Source: Agaribacter marinus (GTDB lineage: Bacteria; Pseudomonadota; Gammaproteobacteria; Enterobacterales; Alteromonadaceae). Taken from it: 64,000 bases of DNA. Made by a program: the position numbers and the translations under genes. Each line of letters opens with the position of its first letter. Positions within the stretch are counted from its first letter, which is position 1. The notes beneath the pieces were generated by a model. That model made no database searches and was not told the DNA's origin. It saw only the letters and a program-made list of their open reading frames with translations. Shown here piece after piece: positions 9,081 through 17,208 of this stretch. The stretch lies in the NCBI RefSeq assembly GCF_030160655.1, contig NZ_BSOT01000006.1, forward strand, positions 558,001 to 622,000, written 5' to 3'.

Positions 9081-9103
9081 AAAGGCGCTACAGGAGCGCC
9101 TTT
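9081..9103 (-). terminator. Intrinsic terminator of arcA
   Basis: AAAGGCGCT (9081-9089) and AGCGCCTTT (9095-9103) form a 9-bp stem with a 5-nt loop. Read on the minus strand it is followed by a run of T, so it terminates arcA, 22 nt past its stop codon. Confidence 0.85.
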
Positions 9104-9125
9104 CAAGAAATGATTATTTATCGAT

Positions 9126-9830
9126 TTAGTCGACCGCACCGCAAAAGCGATACCCTTCACCGTGGATTGTAACAATCAACTCTTCGTCGTTTGGCTCTGA
9201 TTCGAAGTGTTTACGAATACGACGAATAGTGACATCAACTGTGCGATCGTTAGGTCGCAGTTCACGCCCAGTCATTTCCATGATTAGTTGTTCACGAGTA
9301 AGAATCTTACCCGGATTACTTAAGAACAAATGCAAGGCTCTAAATTCGCTGCGTGGTAATCTGAATTCATTACCCGTAGGAGAAATCAAGCTGCGACTGT
9401 CACCATCAAGTGTCCAACCGTTAAACTTAACTTTACTTGGCAAATCGTCGTCTTCTCCGGCATTACTTGTACGAGACAACAAGTTTCTTGCACGGATAGT
9501 TAATTCGCGAGGGTTGAATGGTTTAGTTAAATAATCATCGGCACCTATTTCTAGACCAAGAATCCGATCAACATCGTTATCTCGACCTGTTAGGAAGATA
9601 AGGCCAACATTCTTACGATTTCTGACTTCGCGAGCCAATATCAATCCATTCTTTCCAGGTAAATTGATGTCCATGATCACCAAATCAATGCCGTTTGCTT
9701 CAAAGCAATGATGCATTTCTTCGCCATTTTCGGCTTCGTACACGTTGTATCCTTCCGCTTCAAAGAGGCTTTTAAGCGTGGTACGTGTTACAACTTCGTC
9801 TTCAACTATTAATATGTTTGGAGTTTGCAT
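9126..9830 (-). CDS. arcA: Aerobic respiration response regulator ArcA
   Basis: OmpR/PhoB-type response regulator of the ArcB/ArcA redox system, which represses aerobic metabolism genes when oxygen is low. Near-identical blocks to the E. coli protein are visible: MQTP.ILIVEDE at the start, [13 protein letters not shown] with the phospho-acceptor Asp, [26 protein letters not shown], and in the winged helix [27 protein letters not shown] and [11 protein letters not shown]. The 234-residue length is normal. It is a single-gene unit with its own terminator; arcB is not in this window. Confidence 0.97.
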   Translation of the reverse strand: MQTPNILIVEDEVVTRTTLKSLFEAEGYNVYEAENGEEMHHCFEANGIDLVIMDINLPGKNGLILAREVRNRKNVGLIFLTGRDNDVDRILGLEIGADDYLTKPFNPRELTIRARNLLSRTSNAGEDDDLPSKVKFNGWTLDGDSRSLISPTGNEFRLPRSEFRALHLFLSNPGKILTREQLIMEMTGRELRPNDRTVDVTIRRIRKHFESEPNDEELIVTIHGEGYRFCGAVD

Positions 9831-10119
9831 TTCTTTAGTTTTCTTCTACGTTAACTCGAGGATGGCTAGCTAAATCACTCGATAGGGTTTACCCAATCCT
9901 TTCACGTTCACTGGCGACTTACGTTAGCAACTTTGTCACCCTACCGCCTAGGTCTATATATTACGTTATACTCCGAAGCTTATTAACAGTATTTCAAAAA
10001 AAAGCGAGGAGTTAAAGTACCTTTTTAACAATTGCACATAATTTTTCGAGCAAAAACAGCAAGATTAAGACGGTTGCATAAAGTATATTACAAAAAATTA
10101 ACAAAAATGCTACTTGTAT

Positions 10120-11553
10120 CTATCGCTTATAAACTCTGATGTACTCTTCAGCAGCAGCATGCCACGTAAATCTTATGCTCATGGCGCGCTGTTTTATGTC
10201 ATCAAAGGCTGTTTTATCTTCTAAAAATAAAATGATAGCGCGGCGTATACAATTGACTAGCGCTGTGCCTGTGGGTTCATCAAATACAAAACCATTGCCA
10301 TTGGGTTCTTTTATGTCAATGATTGTATCAGCTAAACCACCAACTTTTCTGACAATTGGTAATGTTCCGTAGGCTAAACTATACATTTGATTTAGACCAC
10401 AGGGTTCGAATTCCGATGGCATTAAAAAGAAATCGCTACCGGCCTCAATCATATGCGCCATTTCAGGTAAAAAATCTTCTACAAAGGCCATCTTTTCTGG
10501 GTGCGTTGCAGCTATTCGTGTTAGCTCACTCGTAATTCTGCTGTCGCCCGTTCCCATAATTATTAACTGAACGTTGTGACTAAGCATGTCTTCCAAAATG
10601 GGTAACAAATAGTCAAAGCCTTTTTGCCTTGTTGCTCTGCATACCATACCAAATACTGGTATCTTGCTGCTACGTGGTAAGTTGTTTTCAGCTTGCAAAG
10701 CCGCTTTACATTTGGCTTTACCTTTAATGTCATCAGCGGAAAAGTTAGACGGAATCATTGGATCGGTGGACGGATCCCATTGACTGTAATCGCAACCATT
10801 CAATACCCCAATTACACTGTCGCCAGCACGAGAAATGACATCATTTACGCCGTGGCTTCCTAGTTCAGTGAACAATTCTCTGGCGTATGAAGGGCTTACG
10901 GGGCAGGTGATATCAGCGTACAATATACCTGTTTTGAGCATATTAAGATAACCGTTATGATTATACACTTTGCTTGCATCTATATGGTCGAGTACGCCTA
11001 CTTGATCTAAACCTTCAATACCCTGGAATGCTGCATTGTGAACACTAATGACAACCTTAGCATCGGTATACCATTGTGGATCTGACAATAAATCATTGCG
11101 CTGAAAATAGTCGCTTTTAAGGAAATATGGCACCATTGACGTATGCCAATCATTTACGTGCACAATATCGGGTTTAAACCCCAATTCGTGGCTTGCGCAT
11201 ACCGCACAGAGCGAGAATAAGCTAAATTTTTGCGCATTGTTTGCCATTAGCGTATCTGTGTACGGTGTTGACGATTGTGAAAAGTACTCGTGATCAATTA
11301 GATATACAGGTACGTTGTCTAAACTTAATTGCTTAACGCGGTAGTTGTAGCTGCGATTATTTACATGCAGCACTTGTTGTATACTGGCATCTGATAAGTC
11401 AAATGTATCGGCCACTTGACGGTAGTAAGGCATTACAATTCTAACTTCGTGGCCTAGTTCAGCCAATGCCAGAGGAAGCGCTTTGCCTACATCAGCCAAG
11501 CCACCCGTCTTAATAATGTCTTCGACTTCAGAAATTATAAAAAGTATCTGCAT
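10120..11553 (-). CDS. glgA: Glycogen/starch synthase, ADP-glucose type (GT5)
   Basis: Elongates alpha-1,4-glucan from ADP-glucose in the cytoplasm. The N-terminal KTGGLADV binding motif, HNAAFQG, and the C-terminal DFFLMPSEFEPCGLNQMYSL and GGLADTI blocks define family GT5, and 477 residues is the usual length. The start ATG has AAGGAATATT immediately before it. glgB, glgC, glgP and glgX are absent from the window, so it stands apart from other glycogen genes. It is 33 nt downstream of rsmC on the same strand and may share its transcript. Confidence 0.93.
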   Translation of the reverse strand: MQILFIISEVEDIIKTGGLADVGKALPLALAELGHEVRIVMPYYRQVADTFDLSDASIQQVLHVNNRSYNYRVKQLSLDNVPVYLIDHEYFSQSSTPYTDTLMANNAQKFSLFSLCAVCASHELGFKPDIVHVNDWHTSMVPYFLKSDYFQRNDLLSDPQWYTDAKVVISVHNAAFQGIEGLDQVGVLDHIDASKVYNHNGYLNMLKTGILYADITCPVSPSYARELFTELGSHGVNDVISRAGDSVIGVLNGCDYSQWDPSTDPMIPSNFSADDIKGKAKCKAALQAENNLPRSSKIPVFGMVCRATRQKGFDYLLPILEDMLSHNVQLIIMGTGDSRITSELTRIAATHPEKMAFVEDFLPEMAHMIEAGSDFFLMPSEFEPCGLNQMYSLAYGTLPIVRKVGGLADTIIDIKEPNGNGFVFDEPTGTALVNCIRRAIILFLEDKTAFDDIKQRAMSIRFTWHAAAEEYIRVYKR

Positions 11554-11586
11554 AATATTCCTTCTGGATGCAAACTGGCTAAATGC

Positions 11587-12630
11587 CTATCGCTTGGTGG
11601 TTTGATACACGGTAAATTTGTTCGATTTTGCCAACACATCAAAATTGTTAAACGTATCTTTAATGCAATCAGCATAAGGTAAAAAGCGATTGGCTACCAA
11701 GGTTAATTTTGCCATACGTATGCAATGGGCATGCGCATCTTGAATAAAGCGCTGAGTAATTTCGTAGTCGTTTTTAAGGCCTGAGTGAAAGGGAGGATTG
11801 CTAACGATGTGATCAAATGATTTGTTTACCGCTTGCATTCCATCACTCGCCAATACCTCGCCCTCTATATTGTTCGCTTTAAGCGTTTCTTGTGTGCAAT
11901 AGATTGCTAGCGCTGATAAATCGCTTAGCGTAAGTTTCAGTTTTGGGTTTACTTGTTTAAAGTAAGTGCCAATAACTCCCGTACCGCATGCAAAGTCATA
12001 CAATTTTCCGCGCATTTGTCGCAGTTTGGTTTTATCGGAAAACTGATTTAATAGCAACGTCGTTCCAGGATCTAGCTGCTTGTGACCAAAAACACCAGGT
12101 AAAGAGCATAAGATAATAGACTCATCGTTAATAATGTACTCTCGACGAATGAGGTAGTGGTTTATATCGAATTCACTGTGCTTGCCTTGTTTTTCTAGCG
12201 TACCACCTAACAACGTGCAGTGTTTAGCGCCGTCCAACTTGTTCACACTAGATAGGTATTTCTCCATTACCTTGCTGGCACTTTTTATCCCGCCTTTGTT
12301 TTCTCCTACGACGAATATTCTAGTGCCAGTGTCTAAATAGCTTGATAGGTTATCAAGCAAAAGATCCAGCACCTGCTTGGCTTTTGGCATATAAATCACT
12401 ACGCCTGCTAAACCAGATACAACATCTTTCGAGAAAAACGCAGAAAAGCACTGTGTTGTTTGGTACTGTTTGCTGCAGGCTTGGTATACGTCATGAAATT
12501 GATGTAAACCGATTGTATCTTTTGGTAGAAGCGAAAATACAGATGTATCTTCCGGGTTGACTAATGCCCAAGGTCCAGTAGAAAAAATATCTATATTGCG
12601 CTTTATTAGTTGTGAAGCTGGACTAAGCAC
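11587..12630 (-). CDS. rsmC: 16S rRNA (guanine-1207-N2)-methyltransferase
   Basis: SAM-dependent methyltransferase acting on small-subunit rRNA. The C-terminal domain carries DFACGTGVIG (SAM motif I) and the catalytic SNPPFHSG, and the N-terminal half is the degenerate duplicate domain (FVVGENKGGIKSA) found in RsmC. 347 residues. It begins with GTG at 12628-12630, whose first base is the last base of the trmB TAG stop; the resulting LSPASQLIKR aligns with the E. coli N-terminus, which supports this start and translational coupling. Confidence 0.92.
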   Translation of the reverse strand: MLSPASQLIKRNIDIFSTGPWALVNPEDTSVFSLLPKDTIGLHQFHDVYQACSKQYQTTQCFSAFFSKDVVSGLAGVVIYMPKAKQVLDLLLDNLSSYLDTGTRIFVVGENKGGIKSASKVMEKYLSSVNKLDGAKHCTLLGGTLEKQGKHSEFDINHYLIRREYIINDESIILCSLPGVFGHKQLDPGTTLLLNQFSDKTKLRQMRGKLYDFACGTGVIGTYFKQVNPKLKLTLSDLSALAIYCTQETLKANNIEGEVLASDGMQAVNKSFDHIVSNPPFHSGLKNDYEITQRFIQDAHAHCIRMAKLTLVANRFLPYADCIKDTFNNFDVLAKSNKFTVYQTTKR

Positions 12631-13349
12631 TAACTTACTCGCTTATATATAATGTCCCAAACGCCATGACCTAGACGCTGCCCTCGTGCCTCGAACTTTG
12701 TCAATGGGCGGTAATCAGGCCGTGGCACAAAATGATTATTTTCGGCAGTATTTTCGAATCCGTCGCTGGCTTCCATAACGTTTATCATGTGTTCGGCATA
12801 GGGTTCCCAGTCCGTCGCCATATGAAACTCCCCCCCTATTTTTAATTTAGCGCGGATACTTTGTACAAAGGCGGGTTGTACAATTCGGCGTTTATGGTGA
12901 CGCGTCTTGTGCCAAGGGTCAGGAAAAAACAGTTGCAATCGTTCAATGCTTTCGTTGTCTAGACAAGTATCTAGCACTTCTACAGCGTCGTGCTCAAATA
13001 CTCGTAAGTTTTCAATGGCTTGTTCTGCGGCTTCACCCAAACAAGCGCCAACACCGGGTTTATGTACCTCGATACCAATAAAATCCTTTTCAGGGGCATT
13101 CTTCGCCATTTCTACCAATGACTTTCCCATGCCAAACCCTATTTCAACCACTCTGGGGGCATTGCGACCAAAAACGTCATTTAGGTCCAACTTGCCCATG
13201 TCTGTGGACAAACCCATCGTTGGCCAGTTGTCTGTTAATGCTTTAGCTTGCGCGTTAGTGAGGCGCCCTTCACGTTTTACAAAGCTTTTTACTTTGGAAA
13301 TGTATACGCCAGCCGCACGGGCTTCTTCTTCTGAATTAAACCGAGTCAT
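12630..13349 (-). CDS. trmB: tRNA (guanine-46-N7)-methyltransferase
   Basis: Makes m7G46 in the variable loop of tRNAs. The 239-residue protein shows [16 protein letters not shown] (SAM site), [13 protein letters not shown] and the TrmB hallmark [16 protein letters not shown]. It overlaps rsmC by one base, forming a trmB-rsmC RNA-methylation unit. In many gammaproteobacteria trmB sits beside mutY and yggX, as it does here, though in this window those genes are divergent and separated by an alpha/beta hydrolase. Confidence 0.95.
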   Translation of the reverse strand: MTRFNSEEEARAAGVYISKVKSFVKREGRLTNAQAKALTDNWPTMGLSTDMGKLDLNDVFGRNAPRVVEIGFGMGKSLVEMAKNAPEKDFIGIEVHKPGVGACLGEAAEQAIENLRVFEHDAVEVLDTCLDNESIERLQLFFPDPWHKTRHHKRRIVQPAFVQSIRAKLKIGGEFHMATDWEPYAEHMINVMEASDGFENTAENNHFVPRPDYRPLTKFEARGQRLGHGVWDIIYKRVS

Positions 13350-13429
13350 TTTGCGATGCTTCTTGCCTTGTCGGAGGTTTGATATGAGTAATGCGTAAAA
13401 AATAGTGGTGTATTATCTCAGGACTTTCA

Positions 13430-14173
13430 TTAATTGCAATTGGTGAGTTGCGCGGTAAGTAAGCTCGCAAGATCCTTGGCGCTAGTTAAAGGGGTCATGT
13501 GAGCAGTGTTTGGAAGTAACTCAAAGGTTGCCGAGGGTGAGCGTAAACAGTGCTCTTTAATTGCATCAGCCTTGGCTATCTTGTCGTACTGCGCAGCAAT
13601 CCATAGTTGAGGTGTTGATAGCTGAGATAACTGTGACGACAGATCCTCTCGTGGCGTTGTGGATGCCATGTGAGCCCTCATCACACCTATGCCCAAATCC
13701 GAAGCCATGGCTAACACAGTTTGCGGATATTGCGCCTCTTGTACTTCTTGTGTTGTGAAATATTGAGATAAGCTCGCTTGACTCAATGCATTAGTGTTTT
13801 TGGCGCGCTTGAGAGAATTCAACACATTCTTGCGCCTGAGTGTTTCTTCTTTGGACAAGCCATTTGGGTCATAGCAAACAAAAGATAAGCTTTTAATCTT
13901 GTTTTGATTCTTTGGGTGTAAAGCCAATAAGGCAGCTATGTAACCTCCCATTGAGAAACTCACTAGGTGCACTTGTTCATCGTAGCTGTCGACTCTGTCT
14001 TGGGTTAGCGCTAGCATGTCTTCAAGAGAATTAGCCCATTGAAGCGGCGAATAGTCCCGCTGTTCCATTGTCATTTTGTCCCAAGTTGGCAACCAAATTC
14101 GTTCATCACATAAAGTCCCTGGGATAAAAATAACGGGCGAGGAAATGGTTATGTCGCTATGGGGATTTGGCAT
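13430..14173 (-). CDS. Alpha/beta-hydrolase of unknown substrate
   Basis: Cytoplasmic alpha/beta-fold hydrolase, 247 residues. IFIPGTLCDERIW is the oxyanion-hole strand, LVSFSMGGYIAALLAL is the nucleophile elbow with Ser in S-F-S-M-G, WIAAQYDKIA carries the probable catalytic Asp and NTAHMTPL the catalytic His. It has no lid signature that would fix a substrate. It is transcribed in the same direction as trmB-rsmC-glgA, about 80 nt upstream of trmB, so it could be first in that transcript. Confidence 0.8.
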   Translation of the reverse strand: MPNPHSDITISSPVIFIPGTLCDERIWLPTWDKMTMEQRDYSPLQWANSLEDMLALTQDRVDSYDEQVHLVSFSMGGYIAALLALHPKNQNKIKSLSFVCYDPNGLSKEETLRRKNVLNSLKRAKNTNALSQASLSQYFTTQEVQEAQYPQTVLAMASDLGIGVMRAHMASTTPREDLSSQLSQLSTPQLWIAAQYDKIAKADAIKEHCLRSPSATFELLPNTAHMTPLTSAKDLASLLTAQLTNCN

Positions 14174-14354
14174 TTAATTGGGTCTATTTCGCTAAAAAGC
14201 TTGTATGATGGAGGTGAGTATAATTATCTACTCTATGTGCTGCAAATGAACATACATATGATAGCGTTTCACCTATTAAACAGAAGCGCCAGCATTTACA
14301 GTAAAGATAATGAGTAATTGAAGTTAATGACAAAAAAGGGCGTTAGCCGCACGT

Positions 14355-15413
14355 ATGGTCAGTAAGAACAACGATTTTGGTTTTAGTGAGAAAATTCTCA
14401 CGTGGTATACAACACACGGTCGAAAACACCTTCCTTGGCAGCAGCAAAAAACACGGTATTCTGTTTGGGTATCAGAAATTATGTTACAGCAAACACAAGT
14501 CGCCACAGTGATTCCCTATTTTGAGCGTTTTATGGCGAAGTTCCCCACCGTTTGTGATTTAGCAAATGCGGCTCAAGACGACGTGCTTCATTTGTGGACT
14601 GGTTTGGGGTATTACGCGCGCGCCAGAAATTTGCATAAAGCAGCGCAAAAAGTAAGAGATGAGCATAGTAGCAAATTTCCTAGTAGCTTTGACGCTGTGC
14701 TTGCCTTGCCCGGTATAGGGCGCTCTACGGCGGCGGCCATTTTGTCTTTGGCTGACAATCAAGCTTATGTGATTATGGATGGTAACGTAAAGCGTGTGCT
14801 ATCTCGCTATTTTGCGATCGAAGGTTGGCCTGGACAGGCTAAAATTGAAGCACAACTTTGGACATTAGCGGAGTCATTAAAGCCACGTGCACGTTTTGAT
14901 GATTATACGCAGGCAATGATGGATATGGGGGCTACCTTGTGTACGCGGTCAAAACCAAGTTGTGACAGTTGCCCTGTGACGTCGCATTGTTTGGCAAACG
15001 CTCAGGGCCGACAGTCAGAGTTGCCTCACAAAAAACCTAAAAAAGCCCTACCTGTAAAAGCAGTGCGTATGCTGATTCCATTTTGTAAGGGTAGCGTCTT
15101 TCTACAAAAACGGCCTAGCACCGGTATTTGGGGAGGATTGTGGGGGTTTATTGAAACGTCGCATGAAGATTCAAAACAACGCATCAGACACTTGAGTGGT
15201 CAAGCATCTGCTACAATTCGCGAATTAGAGGGTTTTAGGCATACGTTTAGCCACTTTCATTTGGATATTTCGCCCATATTAATAGAGATGAATGAGCCAA
15301 GGCTTGAAATTAATGAAAGTGAGCATGCTTGGTTTTCAATTCATGAAGAATCACAAATTGGTTTAGCCACTCCCACGGTTAAGATATTTAAGCAACTAAA
15401 AGCGCGTTACTAA
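14355..15413 (+). CDS. mutY: A/G-specific adenine DNA glycosylase
   Basis: Removes adenine mispaired with 8-oxoguanine. [16 protein letters not shown] is the N-terminal helix block, [13 protein letters not shown] is the helix-hairpin-helix, and [12 protein letters not shown] carries the catalytic Asp. The [4Fe-4S] ligands appear as C-x6-C-x2-C-x5-C ([17 protein letters not shown]), and a NUDIX-like C-terminal domain ([19 protein letters not shown]) recognises oxoG. 352 residues is normal. The start is the ATG at 14355, with a poor ribosome-binding site. yggX follows after 9 nt. Confidence 0.96.
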   Translation: MVSKNNDFGFSEKILTWYTTHGRKHLPWQQQKTRYSVWVSEIMLQQTQVATVIPYFERFMAKFPTVCDLANAAQDDVLHLWTGLGYYARARNLHKAAQKVRDEHSSKFPSSFDAVLALPGIGRSTAAAILSLADNQAYVIMDGNVKRVLSRYFAIEGWPGQAKIEAQLWTLAESLKPRARFDDYTQAMMDMGATLCTRSKPSCDSCPVTSHCLANAQGRQSELPHKKPKKALPVKAVRMLIPFCKGSVFLQKRPSTGIWGGLWGFIETSHEDSKQRIRHLSGQASATIRELEGFRHTFSHFHLDISPILIEMNEPRLEINESEHAWFSIHEESQIGLATPTVKIFKQLKARY

Positions 15414-15422
15414 GGAAATAAT

Positions 15423-15695
15423 ATGAGTCGTACAGTGTATTGTGAACACCTAAAAAAAGAAGCTGATGGGCTAGATTTTCAACTTTATCCTGGTGATATC
15501 GGTAAACGTATTTTTGACAATATTTCTAAAGAGGCATTTGGTATATGGCAGAAAAAGCAGACCATGCTAATTAATGAAAAAAAACTCAATATGATGCAAG
15601 CCGACGATCGTAAGTTTTTAGAAGAGCAAATGGTCGCGTTTTTGTTTGAAGGCAAAGAGCCGACGATTGAAGGTTACGTGCCGCCTAGTAAATAG
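15423..15695 (+). CDS. yggX: Probable Fe(2+)-trafficking protein YggX
   Basis: Small (90-residue) protein linked to iron handling and protection of Fe-S clusters from oxidation. The N-terminal [17 protein letters not shown] holds the single conserved Cys, and [30 protein letters not shown] and EGYVPP are family blocks. AAGGA lies 6-7 nt before the ATG. It forms an operon with mutY, an Fe-S enzyme, the same pairing as in E. coli. Confidence 0.97.
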   Translation: MSRTVYCEHLKKEADGLDFQLYPGDIGKRIFDNISKEAFGIWQKKQTMLINEKKLNMMQADDRKFLEEQMVAFLFEGKEPTIEGYVPPSK

Positions 15696-15729
15696 GCAAT
15701 TAAACTGTCAATTGGTCAAATAATGATGG

Positions 15730-15754
15730 AATGGCCAAAAAAAGCCATTTTTTT
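15730..15754 (+). terminator. Probable terminator of mutY-yggX
   Basis: AATGGC (15730-15735) and GCCATT (15744-15749) pair around an A-rich 8-nt loop and run into seven T residues. The stem is short, but the T tract and the position 35 nt after the yggX stop fit a terminator. Confidence 0.6.
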
Positions 15755-15766
15755 ACCAAAAAGCTA

Positions 15767-15795
15767 TTGACTTAGAGGGCGTAAATCCGTTTAAT
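15767..15795 (+). promoter_or_regulatory. Promoter of tRNA-Phe
   Basis: TTGACT (15767-15772), 17-nt spacer, TTTAAT (15790-15795). The following ACGCG is GC-rich, as in stringently controlled stable-RNA promoters. The mature tRNA starts 25 nt downstream of the -10 box. Confidence 0.8.
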
Positions 15796-15819
15796 ACGCG
15801 TCCACAGTGAGAAGCTGAT

Positions 15820-15895
15820 GCCTCGATAGCTCAGTTGGTAGAGCAGCGGATTGAAAATCCGCGTGTCCCTGGTTCGATCCCGGGTCGAGGCACCA
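15820..15895 (+). tRNA. tRNA-Phe (anticodon GAA)
   Basis: 76 nt with an encoded CCA end. The acceptor stem GCCTCGA/TCGAGGC is fully paired; the D-arm contains AGCTCAGTTGGTAGAGC; the anticodon stem GCGGA/TCCGC encloses TTGAAAA, giving anticodon GAA; and the T-arm contains GGTTCGATCC. It is a single tRNA unit bounded by its own promoter and terminator. Confidence 0.97.
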
Positions 15896-15900
15896 TTATT

Positions 15901-15944
15901 AAAAACAGAAAAGCCAGCAAGCGATTGCTGGCTTTTCTGTTTTT
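15901..15944 (+). terminator. Terminator of tRNA-Phe, 20-bp perfect stem
   Basis: Positions 15901-15920 and 15925-15944 are perfect reverse complements with a GCGA tetraloop. The stem core is AAGCCAGCAA/TTGCTGGCTT, flanked by A and T tracts, so it can act in both directions. It begins 5 nt after the tRNA CCA. Confidence 0.9.
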
Positions 15945-15978
15945 AGCAGTATTTAAATTTTTTAGAATACGATCAAAA

Positions 15979-16012
15979 AAGCCGTTCTATGATTGCTCAT
16001 GAAGAACGGCTT
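15979..16012. repeat. Inverted repeat behind the tRNA terminator
   Basis: AAGCCGTTCT (15979-15988) and AGAACGGCTT (16003-16012) form a 10-bp stem with a 14-nt loop, preceded by six A residues. It may be a second terminator (T run on the minus strand, for leftward transcription). It lies just ahead of the transposase remnant. Confidence 0.5.
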
Positions 16013-16058
16013 CTAATAATATCGGTCTTGTTGTATTTACCTTAGTTTATGCAACAAA

Positions 16059-16340
16059 TTGGCTTGCCCCACCACCAAACCATTTCCGTTAGAGAGTCTC
16101 TCTAAACCGCGTAAAGGATTTATAGAAAATACAACATTCCTAACTAAGGTGCCGCTCAAACGTAAACTTACCGAATCTCAAATTGTTGTAATTTTAAAGC
16201 TAGCTGAGTTCGGAAAAAAGGTGAATGATATTTGCCGTGAACTCGGCATTAGCAGTGACAAGCCAGGGATTGATGCATTGAATGGCATTATTGCTGATCC
16301 AAGTCGCTCTTGCTGGGACTTTGGGGAATCAATCGTTTGA
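16059..16340 (+). pseudogene. Remnant of an IS3-family transposase OrfA
   Basis: A 93-codon open frame in which only the middle third is recognisable. Roughly 16155-16260 encodes KRKLTESQIVVILKLAEFG followed by KKVNDICRELGIS, the N-terminal helix-turn-helix typical of IS3-type OrfA proteins. Before and after that block the sequence is unrelated, and the remaining OrfA, the whole OrfB and clear terminal repeats are missing. It sits 160 nt behind tRNA-Phe. I infer an old, truncated insertion; the frame is probably not expressed. Confidence 0.65.
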
Positions 16341-16934
16341 TTAAAAATGGTAATGCACTTGTGTAGATAACATCGTTATATCTGCATCAAGATCTATGCT
16401 TACTGTCTTAATAACAAAACTCCAATTTTTGATTTTATATTTGGCGCCCAATGCATAATAGATACTTGAGTCTCTCCCGTCTTTTAATGATTCTTGATTA
16501 TGCGAAGTGTTCGCTAAATTCTGTGCTTCATTGATATCCAAATTTATCGACACGCCTCCAAATTCAGCAAATAAATCGATTGTTTCAGTAATGGGGTAGC
16601 TGCCAATCGTGCTGATACTTAACCCCTTACCTTTCATCCCTAATGTTTTATGGTCACCAAGGTTAAATAATGATGCTTCGTAACTTAGGTACTTAGAATA
16701 TTTGTATCCGCCAATAAGTGTTAAGCCGGTCTCTTTGCTCGATGCTCCTTTTTCTTCAGCGGAGATATTAGCGATACCAAATCCACCATAAAATCCCGAA
16801 CTTAAGTCGTTTGCTTGGCAGGTTAATGATAATGAGCTGGTTAGCAGTACAGCTATTTTTGTCCTATTAAATTTAATTTTCCTTAAACAAAAGGCTATTT
16901 GTTTAGCTTTGATATTCGTTCGTTTTAAAATCAT
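16341..16934 (-). CDS. Small outer-membrane beta-barrel protein (OmpA-like barrel)
   Basis: 197 residues with a long basic N-terminus, a hydrophobic segment and a likely cleavage after TCQA. The mature part alternates hydrophobic and polar residues (GFYGGFGIANISAE, TGLTLIGGYKYSKYLSYEAS, YYALGAKYKI) and ends in VHYHF, a C-terminal aromatic as in barrels inserted by Bam. It resembles the eight-stranded OmpA/OmpX-type barrel family; ligand and function are unknown. ATG at 16932-16934 has AGGATG about 9 nt upstream. It ends one base after the transposase remnant. Confidence 0.75.
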   Translation of the reverse strand: MILKRTNIKAKQIAFCLRKIKFNRTKIAVLLTSSLSLTCQANDLSSGFYGGFGIANISAEEKGASSKETGLTLIGGYKYSKYLSYEASLFNLGDHKTLGMKGKGLSISTIGSYPITETIDLFAEFGGVSINLDINEAQNLANTSHNQESLKDGRDSSIYYALGAKYKIKNWSFVIKTVSIDLDADITMLSTQVHYHF

Positions 16935-17208
16935 GAAATATTACATCCTATTATCGAATTTTGTCTTAATTAGCCGATAGTCACTTACATCAGCTTTGTG
17001 CTTATTGTGTCAAAGGACTTAATGTTGTCTTTTTTGAGACTACTTAATTTCGGCAGGCAACTATTTCGTTTGATAACAAAGTACATTAAGTTACCTTGTA
17101 AGCTATTAGAGCAAACGGCTCTGAAGATTTGCTGAAGATGTGCACTATTATTGATTAACACTTAATATAGTTTTCTAATTTGAATAGATAAAGTAGAGAT
17201 CTTGAGTA

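Noticed and set aside
12907-13398. 163-codon open frame on the plus strand
   Set aside because: It lies fully opposite trmB, whose SAM and catalytic motifs are clear, and its own sequence is Ser/Pro/Arg-rich with no domain.
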